Shown piece after piece: positions 18,704 through 32,000 of a stretch of 64,000 bases of DNA. A program made the position numbers and the translations under genes. Source of the stretch: Spodoptera frugiperda (lineage: Eukaryota > Arthropoda > Insecta > Lepidoptera > Noctuidae); NCBI RefSeq assembly GCF_023101765.2, contig NC_064229.1, forward strand, positions 5,522,001-5,586,000. Reading direction: 5' to 3'. Below the pieces are notes generated by a model. It had not been told where the DNA came from, made no database searches, and worked only from the letters and a program-made list of their open reading frames with translations. How positions within the stretch are numbered: the stretch's first letter is position 1; each line of letters begins with the position of its first letter.

Positions 18704-18878
18704 AAGTATCATTTATTCCGAAGCTGCGGACTACCTAGCGGGTTTACTGGGGCTCTGGCTCGACAGGCAGGAGTAAGAACGGGGTTTTTAGTCAGTAAGA
18801 GTCTGACACTCCCTCTCGCCTCGCCCAAGGCGGGAGAAGACATTGGATGATTTCCCCCCCTCAAAAGTATCATTTATT
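18704..18878 (+). mobile_element. SINE-A copy with 14-bp target-site duplication
   Basis: The element 18718-18864 is flanked by perfect direct repeats aagtatcatttatt (18704-18717 and 18865-18878). It begins ccgaagctgcggactacctagc, ends in a C-run then TCAAAA, and contains 'ttagtcagtaagagtctga'. A 14-bp TSD with an A-rich end is the mark of LINE-driven retroposition. Six other copies lie in this window. Confidence 0.85.
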
Positions 18879-20204
18879 CATTTTCCTACCCGCTTTGAAG
18901 AATAACAAACAATAGGTGCCTACCTATATGTTCATAGACGAGTCATTTCATGCGAAATACCCATTTGTTTTAATACCTATAGACCTCTCTTTAAATGTTC
19001 TGTGCTTTAACCCTAATGTAGTACGGTGTCATTTCTAGGTACACCCAGTAATTACTACACGTACAATAAACACAGGTCGACCCAATTTCCGTGTATTGAC
19101 ACCATATGACCACATTCTTATTGATACAAATACATTCCTGAGGTAAAATAAAATCCCCGGTGTACAATACTAAGTCAAGTATGATGCACACCTAGTCAAT
19201 AAGAGGATAAATGAAAATAATAAAAATATACTATTTGAATATCATTATGTACATAATTACCACTAAATATTGATATCTGAAAAGCGCCAGAGTGATCACA
19301 CGAATACGCACGTTTTGGAGATTGATCCTAACCTACTCATGACTATTAAGCCTTCATAGTCACTCGTTACAGGCAGCGATAGTATAGTGTTAGTGTTGGA
19401 AGACTTTCACTACTGGACGAAGACCACCCCCTTAGTGTGTAGACAAGGTCCTTAATAATCGGGGTATCAGTTAGATGTTCAGTTGAATATAGGCCTCTCC
19501 AATGGACGTTAGATCGGCCTCAGTCGCTTCCTGCGAGTCCTATCATTATTATAATGTTATGTGTCCTTGTGAGCAGTAGGTATAGTTACAATATTTATAT
19601 GGGAAACAGGAACAATCCTGGTTACGATTTGTTGTGGTATCAGGCTGGTGATACGCCTTATTAAGTATTTAATGACTACCTGTGTTGTGGGAAAAGTGGG
19701 TAGATTAGGTAACTACACCGAATAATGCACCTCTTCAAAAATTTACATTAATCAAGGAACTATAATATCTTCCTCATCCAGCGCTTTGTTTAGTCTGCGA
19801 TATAAAAAATCTGACTCTATATAGGTAGGTAAGTATACATACTCATAATACCTACGTAGAAAAGCATGCATCATGATATGATGCGCATCTTCAGATTAAG
19901 TATATTGCAAGCATTTAAGTATGATAAATCACTGATACTCGTATCTGATAACATAATAGGTAGGTACACTGTTTTCAAGAATTCTACTTTCCAACGACGC
20001 GATTATCTTTGCTGACTTGCTTTCCAAGGAAATATGTACTCAGATTGTTTACAATATATAGCTTTAGTTAAGTGTAGGTATAATTACTAATTACTATAGA
20101 CTCATCAAGCCAAAATAAAACAGGTAGGTACCTTATTGTATATATATTGTGGGTGAACTCGATTTTTTTGCCCCGACTGTTAAATATATAGATTTTTTAT
20201 TTAG

Positions 20205-20400
20205 GTAAGGGAGGCACTTATAGGATAGGCCGGCAAACGAACAGACTTATCATCTGATGATAAGCAATCGGCGGCACCCATGCACATCCGCAACTCTAGA
20301 GGCGTATGTTGCCGGCTTTTGGGGGTCAGGTATTTTAGGATTGCGGGGCTTCCAGTAACCTCACTAATACGGCGAAACACAAAGCGGTGTTTCATGGGGT
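20205..20400 (-). repeat. Interspersed lepidopteran repeat fragment
   Basis: Contains 'ggccggcaaacgaacagac', 'ctgatgataagcaatcggcg' and 'gaggcgtatgttgccggc', a pattern repeated in decayed form at 27735-27870, 40230-40320 and 41385-41560 and as the reverse complement near 1240. Probably the 3' part of a SINE or LINE. Non-coding. Confidence 0.6.
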
Positions 20401-20403
20401 TAT

Positions 20404-20697
20404 TTATGTTAAATGGGCCTACGTTTGGCCGCTATCTCGCCTGATGGTAAGTGATGATGCGGCCTACGATGGAGCACGTCTACCCATAAGCAACCTATTT
20501 ACTCGGGCTTTGAAGACACCCTGGTTATGCCCATTAGGAAACACAGACTCCGGCAAGGAGTTCCACTCCCTAGCAGTTCGCACTAGGAAGCTTGAAGCGA
20601 AGCGCTTCGTGCGAGTGGGTGGGATATCCACCATGAAACGGTGACGCCTCGCCGATTGTCTTGTGGTTCGATGATGGAAAGGACTAGGAGAAATCAA
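20404..20697 (-). mobile_element. LINE 3' fragment (jockey/CR1-like), copy 1
   Basis: The minus strand encodes a reverse-transcriptase C-terminal tail, including VDIPPTRTKRFASSFLVRTA and REWNSLPESVFPNG, followed by FKARVNRLL and a stop at 20464. This tail is common in insect non-LTR retrotransposons. The rest of the element is missing (5' truncated). A diverged copy lies at 43025-43318. Confidence 0.7.
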
Positions 20698-21819
20698 GTT
20701 GGCTCTCCCACAGAATTATATCTATGGACTACATTTGTTTAGGTATTATATCCTATGGGCTACGATGGCAACTAGGTACCATTTCTGGATCAATAAACGT
20801 TGACACAAAATCTTCGACATCTCTGCCCCGAAGTCTCGTCAATAAATAATTCGTCGACAACTCTGAAAACTTAATGAAACTTAATAATTGTAAGACAAAC
20901 AAACGCTGTACATAAAAACGTAAACAATTTATTCAACCGCGACTGACGCCCTTCGTCTAGTAAAACGTAAACTCTATTTAAAAATACTCCACTCATACAT
21001 AAGTAACGTTTACTATGAATCACAGTTCTTACAACTATGAGACGATGATATAATGATCATGAATAAGATCTATGACGACACAGAGACCTACAGAATAATA
21101 AATTAAATAGCTTTGCTTTGTAACATCCCATTAAAATATCATCCAATCATTGACTCAGTTTTATTTTTGTACGTATGACTGATTATACGCGAGTTAATTG
21201 AGGAAATTAACTACTGGAATAACAAATATGTAATTGTATGATCATTGTAGGCAGGCTTTACTTTATTTATGGAAACTATGGAAGTTTATTTCGTATTTGT
21301 ATTATTAGGTCTGAAAATGAAATCATAGAAATTTTCTTTGGTGGGTACTTTGGTATAAATAAATAAATAATTGAGTTACTTTACTCAATATAATATGTAT
21401 TAAGTCTCAATATTTCCTGCATTTTTTTAATGACTCATGAGTGACATACTTTACACATGCTTAAAACACGTTTGATTCGTATTCAATAAAATCTTGGCTT
21501 TGCTTCTTAATGGAGCCGCTTTCAATGCTTAGGTTTAAGTACTTTCTCTTCAAAGCATCAGACTTGATCAGAGTCTAGAACAAGATTGCAAGCGAGATCA
21601 CTAGCTATGCACGTTCACATGTATGCTACATCGAAATAAGTATGCGAAAGAAGCCGGTAAATAAACCTAACAAATTAATTACAATTAACTTTCTGCTTGT
21701 TTACACAATACTTTTCAATGGAGTTATAGAATAAATTTAATTTCTTTTTTTATTTTAGTAATAACTTGGTTTAAAATATATTGAATATTATGTAATTATG
21801 TGATAGTCTGAATCATCGC

Positions 21820-21965
21820 GGTTAGTCGTGTCGGAAGGTTCCGGTTCTGTGTTCCTCCTGTCCGGTAACGCAACAGAAACGCAGCAGACGCGGTGCGACG
21901 ACCGGCGTCGCTGTGGCGATGGCGCATAGCACGGCGAACGGCCGCGCGGCGGTGATGTCATCGTT
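21820..21965. other. GC-rich patch upstream of annexin
   Basis: A CpG-rich island in AT-rich surroundings with 'ggaaggttccggttc' and 'gaacggccgcgcggcggtga'. No ORF. It lies about 0.8 kb upstream of the proposed annexin 5' UTR, so it may be a promoter or alternative first exon. Confidence 0.3.
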
Positions 21966-22639
21966 ACACAGATTCAGAGGTGCACACACTTCGGTTCACA
22001 TTACCATAATATCCATTATTTATTTATGTTCAGTATGAAAACCTACCTGCGGGTGAATTTCATTATACTACCCATAAAAAGGTTTTTGAGTTTTAAGAGA
22101 GCAAATTGAGCGTAGAAACAGAAACATCAGATCTCTTAACCGCCGAAGGGGTACCCCTTGTGGTGTTGTTTGTGTTACAAAATAAATGAAAACTAAATAT
22201 AATGAAAATCCATACTTACTAACGAGAGAGTTTACTACTAGTATTACAAGTAACACGTGCGTGAGGGTGAGGCAGGACATTATTTGCATAATCAAATCAC
22301 CTACCTTTCACCTCTCGCGACTCCACTTTAGACGGCCAACGAAAGCTACAGGCTATTCATTTAAAATATCTGAATTCACGGTTCAGCTACATCTGTCGCC
22401 TTGCCTCCTATTATAGGAAAATAATAAAGATTCATAATATTATAGTATTATCCACCAACTATCTATCTGCCTATTATCTACTTTGGTGTATTAGGTAAAG
22501 TAGTATGTTTATCTAAAAATGTTGAAAGAACTCTAATCAAATTATTTTTACCGATAAGGGAGATATCTAACTTTTTATTATTATCCAAATTTTATTTTAA
22601 GATGGTATACAAGCAAGTTATATTCTTACTATTCGTTTT

Positions 22640-22786
22640 AAATTAACCGCGCACATTTATGAACCAAAGGTTGGCAAGAGCGAGAGGCGAAAGGTTCCCC
22701 GTCCGTCGGTGCGGAGATCGGTCGACCAGTTTTACCGTCGACGGATTCTCGTTCTGTTGTGAGTTTGGGTGTGTCGCTGACTAAAA
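22640..22786 (+). promoter_or_regulatory. Probable annexin promoter and non-coding first exon
   Basis: A GC-richer stretch with 'gtgcggagatcggtcgacc' ends in a good donor (ctaaaa|gtacgt at 22787). The next exon begins at 23032 after a T-rich acceptor and carries the annexin ATG, so a non-coding exon 1 here is likely. The transcription start is not determined. Confidence 0.45.
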
Positions 22787-23043
22787 GTACGTACAATTTT
22801 AATGAATTTACCTATGAATAAGCTTTAAATACATCTCAGAAAGCTTCATAGCAACAGTTTAGTGATTATACACGCGTATTATTTGCTGTTTCACAAGTGT
22901 AGTCTGATATTTACCGGCGACTGATGTTTATTCAATCGCTAAAAGCCGGGCCGGGCGTGCTGATAGCAAATGAGTTTTATTTTTAGCGTGTGTACTTACG
23001 TTTTGTAACATTATTTTTCTGTTTCTTTTAGGAATCTATCAAC

Positions 23044-26000
23044 ATGAGTGGACAACAGTACTACCCCTACAAGGTAAGCCATCCACCTACTTACCTAACT
23101 ACCTACATGGCTATAATTCTATAGATTTCTCACGGGATGATGTCATCTTTCCACAAGGTTATCGATAGTTAGGCTCCATTGCGGTGCTAATAAAATTGTG
23201 TTATATTTCGGTAACTCTGCGTGTATGGTACAATGTAACCTGTCTAGTTTAAACTATAAAGGGTGAAAACATATGGCAGATAAAAACAAGTCCCAATATA
23301 GTGACACTACTTAAGTCACTACTACCTCCCCAAAAATGTAGAAACAAATCCGTATAAAATATTTATTTTTCTCTGCCCTCGAAACTGGTAAACTAATTTA
23401 ATAAAATACCAATAGCGTACAGGGAGTTTTATGGGTAGGGGAGCGGACAATCACGCCCTAACCTCCCTATGACTAAGCCGAACCAAGTCAAGGCCAGACA
23501 ACTTGGCTGCGGCCTGCGGGGAGGAAATCTCCGAAAGATACTTACATAATGACGTAATCCTTGTCCCCTTTTAAGCAGTTCAATGATAATGTAGACACAT
23601 TTATTGCAATGCAGGTAGGTAGGTAACTTACAATAAAATAAATACTTAAGCATATAAAGTCAGCGTCGGCGCTACTAGTAAAAAAACAACGCTTGGAAAA
23701 TACTAGATACTCATAACGTCATATTTAAAATAGAGACTTCACATGGGTTCAATTCAAGTTTGCAAATTACTCATCAGTGAATACCGCGAATGTTAATGTT
23801 AACCTGTGGTTGCCGATTGTGTGTCTACTGCCTACTTAAGACTACGAATTGGAAGCCGGATCATGAATTCCGTTGCCTTGGGATGTGATAAACCATTTTT
23901 GTAAATGCGGTAACAAAACTTGTTACAACATCAATTGTTAAACAATGGCCTAGTAACCTGTTCGTATTATTTTCTATTGTTTATATTCGACAAGGTATTT
24001 CCCACAGAACACTACATTTTTTTGTGGATTTCCGACATCGTTTATCACCTTGAACTTTAAGATCTGTGAAAATGTTAACATAAGTTTTTATCTCACAGTG
24101 CACCCCCACCGTGTACCCAGCGGAGCCCTTTGACCCCGCTGCGGATGCCGAGACCCTCCGTAAGGCCATGAAAGGCCTGGGAACAGATGAGAAGGCCATC
24201 ATTGACGTGCTGTGCAGACGAGGAATCGTCCAGCGTTTGGAGATCGCCGAAACCTTCAAGACTAACTACGGCAAGGTAAGGAATAATATCTTTTTTTCAA
24301 CCCCAAGTAATTACCTCATCCGGAGCTGCGGACTACCTAGCGGGTTTACCGGGGCTCCGGCTCGAAAAGCAGGAGAAGGAACGGGGTGGTTTTTAGTCAG
24401 TAAGAGTCTGACACTCCCTCTCGCCTCACGCAAGGCGGGAGAAGTCATAGGATGATTTCCCCCCCCCTCAAAAAAAAAAGTAATTACCTCATGTAGGTAG
24501 TCTCGGGAAGAGGAAGGGACCTCTAAAATTACTCTGACTACGGTACTAGGTCTCCTACTTACCTACTATATACGAGAAACACATATGAATAACAAATATT
24601 TAACTTAATAACTCTATGTTATGTTAGAGATGGCAATTCCGAACTTGACCTTGAAATCTTTTCGGTTGAACGTCCTAGTCGAGATTAACATCTGACCTTC
24701 ACAAAGAGGTATCTATGTACCTCCTGAGAAACAAAATAAAATAAAACAATTTACTTTATGATAACATGACGGGTTTGGTTCACCTACAGCTCTTTTATAA
24801 CAATCTGGTGTAATTTAATCACTTGTAAATAATATTTGTAGCTTCGAAAACTAGATCTCTGTCCATTTAGATCGAGAATTAGAAATTTCTTATTTATTTC
24901 TTTATGGCACAATGTACATACATAGAGTATACTACTAGTACAGTACATGACCCTGTTAGGGCGTAGCAATTTATCTGGTAAGGTATTACATGTCTTGGTA
25001 CTCCATCGCTTTGAAAATAACTATATTTAGGTATCCACTGTTGTTAAATACCGCTAATAACCGTTGTTTTTTTCCTGAAGTGTACAATTAGCAACACAGA
25101 ACACTAGACAAGTAATCATTATTTAAAGTGACCTTGCTACTCTGTCTATTGGATTTTGCAGATAAACATAATCACGGATTTTCGATCTAGGTACACAGAG
25201 ATAGGTACATGTTTTTATAAATAAAGAAACAATGTTTACTTACTGACTGGGTATTAACATGATAGATAAGCCCGCAATTTAATTTAAAAACGATAAAGAA
25301 ATAATTGCATTCAATTATTTTTCTGCATTATCTTACGCAGTACCAATAAAAAACAGACAGACACAAACAGAGAAACAAGTGTTTACGATATATCTCACGT
25401 TTGGTTACGTAATACCAAATTAGATACGTTAATTAGAATGATTTTGTATATTAGGCTTCATAAACAAAGCCTTGAGGTTTTGTAAATGGTTTAATACTTA
25501 TGACCTCAACCTCCTTGCTCCCTTCCGAGTTAGTCATTCGATGATTCATGAAATAATGATTGTTATCACTGATAGACTTTAGAACCGTAACAATAATGTG
25601 TTTCTTGTTTCTCAGAGACCATGAATCATTCAAACGATCTATTGCTTTTATGTTATAAGTAGTTAACTTAGATCTTAACTTGTAATAGGTACAAAATACC
25701 CTGTATACTATATTAATGTATAATTAACTGTGTATATCCTTTGTTGGAGATCCTAAATAAATAAAATATACTTTAAACTAGGGTCGACAGATCTCATAAT
25801 TATTGAAACTATTTTGGTCTGCATTATTTTTAGTCTAACTGCCGCATTCAGAGACATTTAATGATTACTTAAACTGTTTCTTAGTAACGAGTTTGTTCCG
25901 AAAACAATATGGTTAAGTAACCATTAGATGACTCTAAGAACGGCGGTTAGTGCTATTTATGTTTTTGAAGAATAAGACTACCTGATACAAAAAGATTATT

Positions 26001-29000
26001 AGGTACACAACCCACAGTCAGTTTAAGTGATTTATGCATTAAAATAGAACACAAATGAGAAATATTTCGAACAGACTAGATACAAAATATGTTTGATGAA
26101 TGATGTTAATTATTGCTATCAACATTTTTGTTTGCATTCACTATCTAATCACATGTTATGGCTAAATGTGTTACATACCTAACTAGGCACTTGTAATGTT
26201 ATCTGGAAATTTTAACATGTAGTATTAGAGGATTACATTTCATAATTATACCTACATTTTAAACGAAATTTGGTTGATGTAGAAAATCAATATTTTTTTA
26301 TGATCTGCTGCCCTGATCATTCTGGCAATTAAATTATAATTTAATTTATAAGTATGTTTGCTGGTTTATGGCAACTAATCAATAATAACTAAATACCTAA
26401 TAGGAAAAGTGATTATTATTGTATTATATAGGTAAGCAGCTGTAGGTATTAACAAATAGGTATCGAACAGGAAAAATACAGTTTCGATTTTATTCCTGGC
26501 AAGTTTCGTTATGGGGAAATCCACCTAACATTGAAAATAAGTAGGTGGAACAACATTAGCTAAAATATTCACTGGTACAGATTTTCAACTGGATAGCAAC
26601 CCACCTACTTTACTAATTTAAATAGGTAGGCACTGTGAAGCTTTTGGTAGTAAAACAGTCGTTTATTTATGCACGGCTGACATAAAGATTACCTCATTAT
26701 ATGTGCAGTGCCCCGCTGACGTGCCCACGACACGATTAGCACAGAGCACCTAGCGCACGAGTGACAATTACTCATTGTTCAAATATTAAATTTTCCTGTT
26801 TTCTTGGCCTGCTATCAACGTTTAGTACTTTGGTACGCAGTACTGAAGCATCGAGATTTGATAAGCATTACTTTAGCTATGGATGCTCAGTTTCAATAGC
26901 GTGGAGTTTCCATTTGATGTGCCTTCTTTTTACCTTTACGCTGCTTCATAGTTGTATGTAAATTGGCGACAAATCATGTGCAGACTTAAAGTGTTGTGAC
27001 CCATATTGTTATGTCGGCTCGCCAAGTGAATGGCTCTGATTGAATGATTACGAGGTCTTACCTCACACTACACTAAGTCCATACAATACACAGGGTGATT
27101 GTACACAACTATAAAAATGTTTTATTGCCAAATAGTCACTGCGTCGCGTCAGTGCATTCCACTTTTATGTTGTTTCATAATATCCGACCGTAAAATTACT
27201 CGGTAGCGTAAATTGTTGTTTCGAATATTATTATGATTGTTGTCTTGCCAAATAGGCTGGGTCATTTTTATGGCCCTTTTGATCTAGGTCACTATTATGG
27301 GTACCTACTTGCAGTCAATTAGCGGCAAATAGACCGTGGTAAACCAAATTGTATCAAGACATAAACAAAAATACTAATCCACGAAACTATAAATCATTCA
27401 ATATTTTTTATATGGAAGACTTTGTTTTATAATACGCAAAGACGAACACAACACCTAAAGATGTTTCTTTTTCTAGGACTTAATCAGTGAGCTGAAGAGC
27501 GAACTGACTGGTAACTTGGAGAATGTGATCGTGGCCTTGATGACCCCTCTTCCCCACTACTACGCCAAGGAACTGCACGACGCTGTCTCCGGACTCGGCA
27601 CTGATGAGGAGGCCATTATTGAGATCCTCTGCACCCTCTCCAACTACGGAATCCGTACCATCTCAGCATTCTACGAACAGCGTAAGTTACAGCTATCTAA
27701 AATTCTTGATATCATTTTCGTGAAAACATTTTTGGGATAGGGGCCTACTTGATCAAACAAGTCACTTGATTGTAAGCAATCAGCGCTGCCCGTGAAAACC
27801 CGCAGCACTAGTACAGTTAAAATTGCGTTATCGACCTTTTGGGGGATAGGGGCCTCTGGTAAACTAATTCATATGGTGAAAAACCATTGTTTTATGTCGA
27901 TTTTGTACCGCAACATGACTCTGTCGTGTCATATGCCAGTTATATTCGTAACGTCTTTAAGAAACGAAAATAGGCCCGCAAGCACGAACAGATGTTGGTG
28001 TTGGTAGACCAGAAACATGAGAGTGCATTAAAATAAAATCCAAATTTGTATGATCTCATCTTAGAGCGCACAATTTTAAAGCTGCTGTGATGTCTATAGA
28101 TAGACTGTTAGTTCACTTCAAAGGAATTCCATCGCTCTCAATAAAAAGAAAAGGAAAAATGAAACATAATGTTGCTCGTAGCAACAAGGATACAAAAACA
28201 CTTAATTTTGATGCTGTGTCCAACAGACAAAAAATAAAAAAGGATATTTAAATTCTCGGAAATATATTATTCTGTCTGTGTCAACTCCCATGCGGCTTAT
28301 AACACGTGTCTTGTTCAAAATAAGTAGTGATGCCATTTTGTGTTAAAAAACTAGTCCTTTGCCCATTCCAAGTTAATTCGTCACCAATGATTCATTAAAT
28401 GAATTAAATCATAATGTTAATGTAACTTATTTCATAAAAATAGCTACTGCTATCATCACTAGTTGTCGTCATTAGCAATTTAAATAGGAATATTTTATAA
28501 GGACACTTCCATGGGCCGACCTCGCATGCAAAGGACTGTTTGCTGACGTCACCATTCGTGACAATACGACCTGGCTGCCAACGAAACCGACAGGCACACA
28601 ACAATACATATTTAATGAAACAAACGTTGTTCAATTAATTATTTATTATTATAGGCGCAGTGATAAACGCTAATAGATTAAAAATGCCACTAACGATTCA
28701 AATATAAAATATGAGTGTTACAATAAATTCTGATAGGTATGGATTTAATTAATCAAATGTATAACATATTAAAATTACCGTTTTAAAAACCAGATTTCAA
28801 AAAGGGATGGTATTTTATATGCCCTATTAGGTATACACTGTATATTTTTTATGTTACGTTCATCGAGTTTTTACCTATACTAATTTAATTTACTTTCTCA
28901 CAGTGTACAACAAGAGCTTGGAATCAGATCTGAAGGGTGACACATCTGGCCACTTCAAGAGGCTGTGTGTGTCTCTGTGCATGGCCAACCGTGATGAGAA

Positions 29001-32000
29001 CCAGGGAGTAGACGAAGGTGCTGCCAAGGCTGACGCGGAGGCGCTGGCGTCTGCCGGCGAGGGCCAGTGGGGCACTGACGAGTCTGTCTTCAACTCCATC
29101 CTTATCACACGTTCTTACCAACAACTTAGACAGGTAAGACAAGAAACAAAAACTTTATATAAAACAATGACTTATAAATCAATAGAGTGACTGCATAAAT
29201 GACATTATGATCACAAAGTCAATGTCTACGTGAGTCAAATTTTGATCAAACAAACACGAACGTCGCGGCTTTTTCGTCGATCGATATTTAACCAGGAGTA
29301 GGGTTGGGTTCGTTTCAATTCCATACAAAAATCTATCTAGTATCTACACGTGGGCAATAAATTAGGTTAGGCTATTTAGGCTACGGGAACACGCTTGACA
29401 CGGTCATTCTGCGGCCATATTGAGAGTCAGGGTTGGGCCTAATGGGAATTAGATAGATAAACATCTACGCATAGCCAAACCCGGTTACGTATGTGAACTC
29501 AATGTCGACACCCATTCGTGAAAAGAGTAAAAGAATCGGGAGTCTTTAATGTGGCCATTGAGTTGAAACCTGACTTAGTACTTCCTGTATAAAAAGTATA
29601 CGATTAACTGAAAACTGCAGTTCTATTGATTTTTAATTAGTTAGGTATTTTAGTTTCTTTTCTGATAGCGTGTTAGTCACGCCTGAATAATTTTGCAAAA
29701 AATGCAATTATAACGCTGGTTTTACGCTAAACTGTCTGAAATGGAAATTTTACCCAGAAACAATTTGCATTACACAACAGTTTTGGTTCTAAATATGCAT
29801 TATTTATTCATGCACATAAGTGTAACAGTCTGGCACAGCTTGAGAACAATGCTTTTTTTTTGTATAATAGATCGGGCGAGAAGTTGAATTTTAAACACTT
29901 ATTTTTAGTTCGAGACGAGCGATATTTATGTGTCAATCGATTATTCCGTTGTTGACATCATAGTGGCCATAGTTACACGAGGATCCAAATCCCAGACGAC
30001 TGATAGTAATTTATAATTCAGAAACATCCTTGAATGTCTGAGTTTAGACAGTGACTGGAAAACATCAATTTCTTTTTGTATTAGCTCGATGTTTGAACAC
30101 TAGCATACATACTATTCTAGATAGACATATTTGATTACTTTATGCGTCATAAAATCTACAAAGGCCGATACAATTGAGCCGGCACGGCAGTTAGCAATCA
30201 CATACATCAATTACTTCAGTCTAGTCTGGCGCATGATTCTAATTGTCAAATTACGTGCAGATCTTCGCTGAATACGAGGCACTGACTGGCAAGGATATCG
30301 AAGAAACCATCAAGAAGGAATTCTCTGGAAGCATCGAAAAGGGCATGCTTGCTATCGGTGAGTAGTCGACAAAAGACAAACGCTATTTTCTATTTGAATT
30401 ACATAAATAAAAACAACACAACGCTAGATAATGGAAGGGATACCTGTATCTGAATAAACCAGTACCTACGAATTGAACAACAAAATAACATGTCAACAAT
30501 TTAACGAATGACAACCGTGACCGTAACGGAGATTTCCTTCCTCAATCGCTTTGAAGAATCTTGTACACAGAAACGTATAAACTAGACCACAAAATGGCTG
30601 GCAACACCAAAAGATTCTATTAGTCACCTCCACACAATAGAGAAGGTCATGTAACAGGAAACTAGCTGCGGCCTTGTCCAATCATTCAACTTTTTGTTGA
30701 AACACGGAATTATGCTCCACACTCGTAACGTTCTCATCAAATCCAATTAACTTGACACTTAAACAAACGTATCAGTTACAATCTGACCTTATGTCAACAT
30801 GAGCCATTTTGTTTTAGACGCTTTTAGTTATAGTAGAAGGAAAAATAATGCATTTTATTTAGGAAACATCTTGATCTTTCATAAATTTATCTTATAAGGG
30901 AATTCAGAGATTGCCTTATAGTGCATATTTAAGAAACATACGGCTAATGTTATTGAAACTGTCTAAATTTTCTAGTGAAATGCGTGAAGAGCAAAGTAGG
31001 CTTCTTCGCTGAGCGCCTGTACTACTCCATGAAGGGATTGGGAACCAACGACAAGACCCTCATCAGAATTGTCGTGAGCCGCTCTGAGATCGACCTCGGA
31101 GACATCAAGCAGGCCTTCCTCGACAAATATGGCAAACCCCTCGAGAGCTGGATCGCTGTAAGTCACTTACCCTATTCATTTAGTTTCGCTTACATTTGGG
31201 AACCATTCATTCCAACAATTACCTGAATTCATATGCAAATTGGGATTTTATGGTTTATCATAGCATCCATTTGCTTCAATTGACTTTAATTGGTGTTCCT
31301 AAAGACCACATTTTTCAGACATATGACCTCTTAAATCAGACATAGCTATTAACCCGAGTTAATTGAAGCCGATGCGCTAAAATGTTTATTTTGTAAATTT
31401 ATTGTTAGATTCAATGTTCTTTCTTTTCAATTTATTTTGTATTTATGATTTATATGTATAGTGGCTATATTACCAACCCCATATAACATTTCAAAATCTA
31501 ACATTTCAATTAAATAAAAGACGATTCATTGATATTAACCTCTCATACTTATGATCAACGTTGCAATTCATATCTAAGACCACAAAACAATCGCACCACC
31601 GACACCATCGTCCACATACTGTTATCTTCATTCACTATATTAAATACACTGTATATCTGTGTATAGTATCAACCTATCTACTTGTTTACTAACAGCACGA
31701 ATGTTTGTGGTATTTCTCAACTATGAAACTGACCCAATATTTATGATTTGTACAAGAATTCGTCACGTCTGAGCTTCACTAAAATACTTTACAATGCGCA
31801 TGTGGGGTGTGTAACGTGTAGAGCCACTCGACCCATGTAGCCAACGCTCTGCAGATTACTATATTCAGTTTCATCTAATAACTAAAAATATATTTAACAG
31901 ACTATACAGATCTATTTATAGTATATCTATGTCAAAGAGATTTCAACATTATTTATTTCGTTTTATTTTTAGTGTGAGTTTTATTTTTCGATTTGTGTTT

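Larger units (their letters stand above)
17880..22640. other. Repeat-rich intergenic region between ABCE1 and annexin
   Basis: No gene is supported. It contains a MITE copy (18098-18237), a SINE-A with TSD (18704-18878), decayed RTE-like debris around 19380-19550 ('aggcctctccaatggacg'), LINE-derived sequence (20205-20697) and a GC-rich patch at about 21820-21965 that could be a promoter or alternative first exon of annexin. Confidence 0.55.
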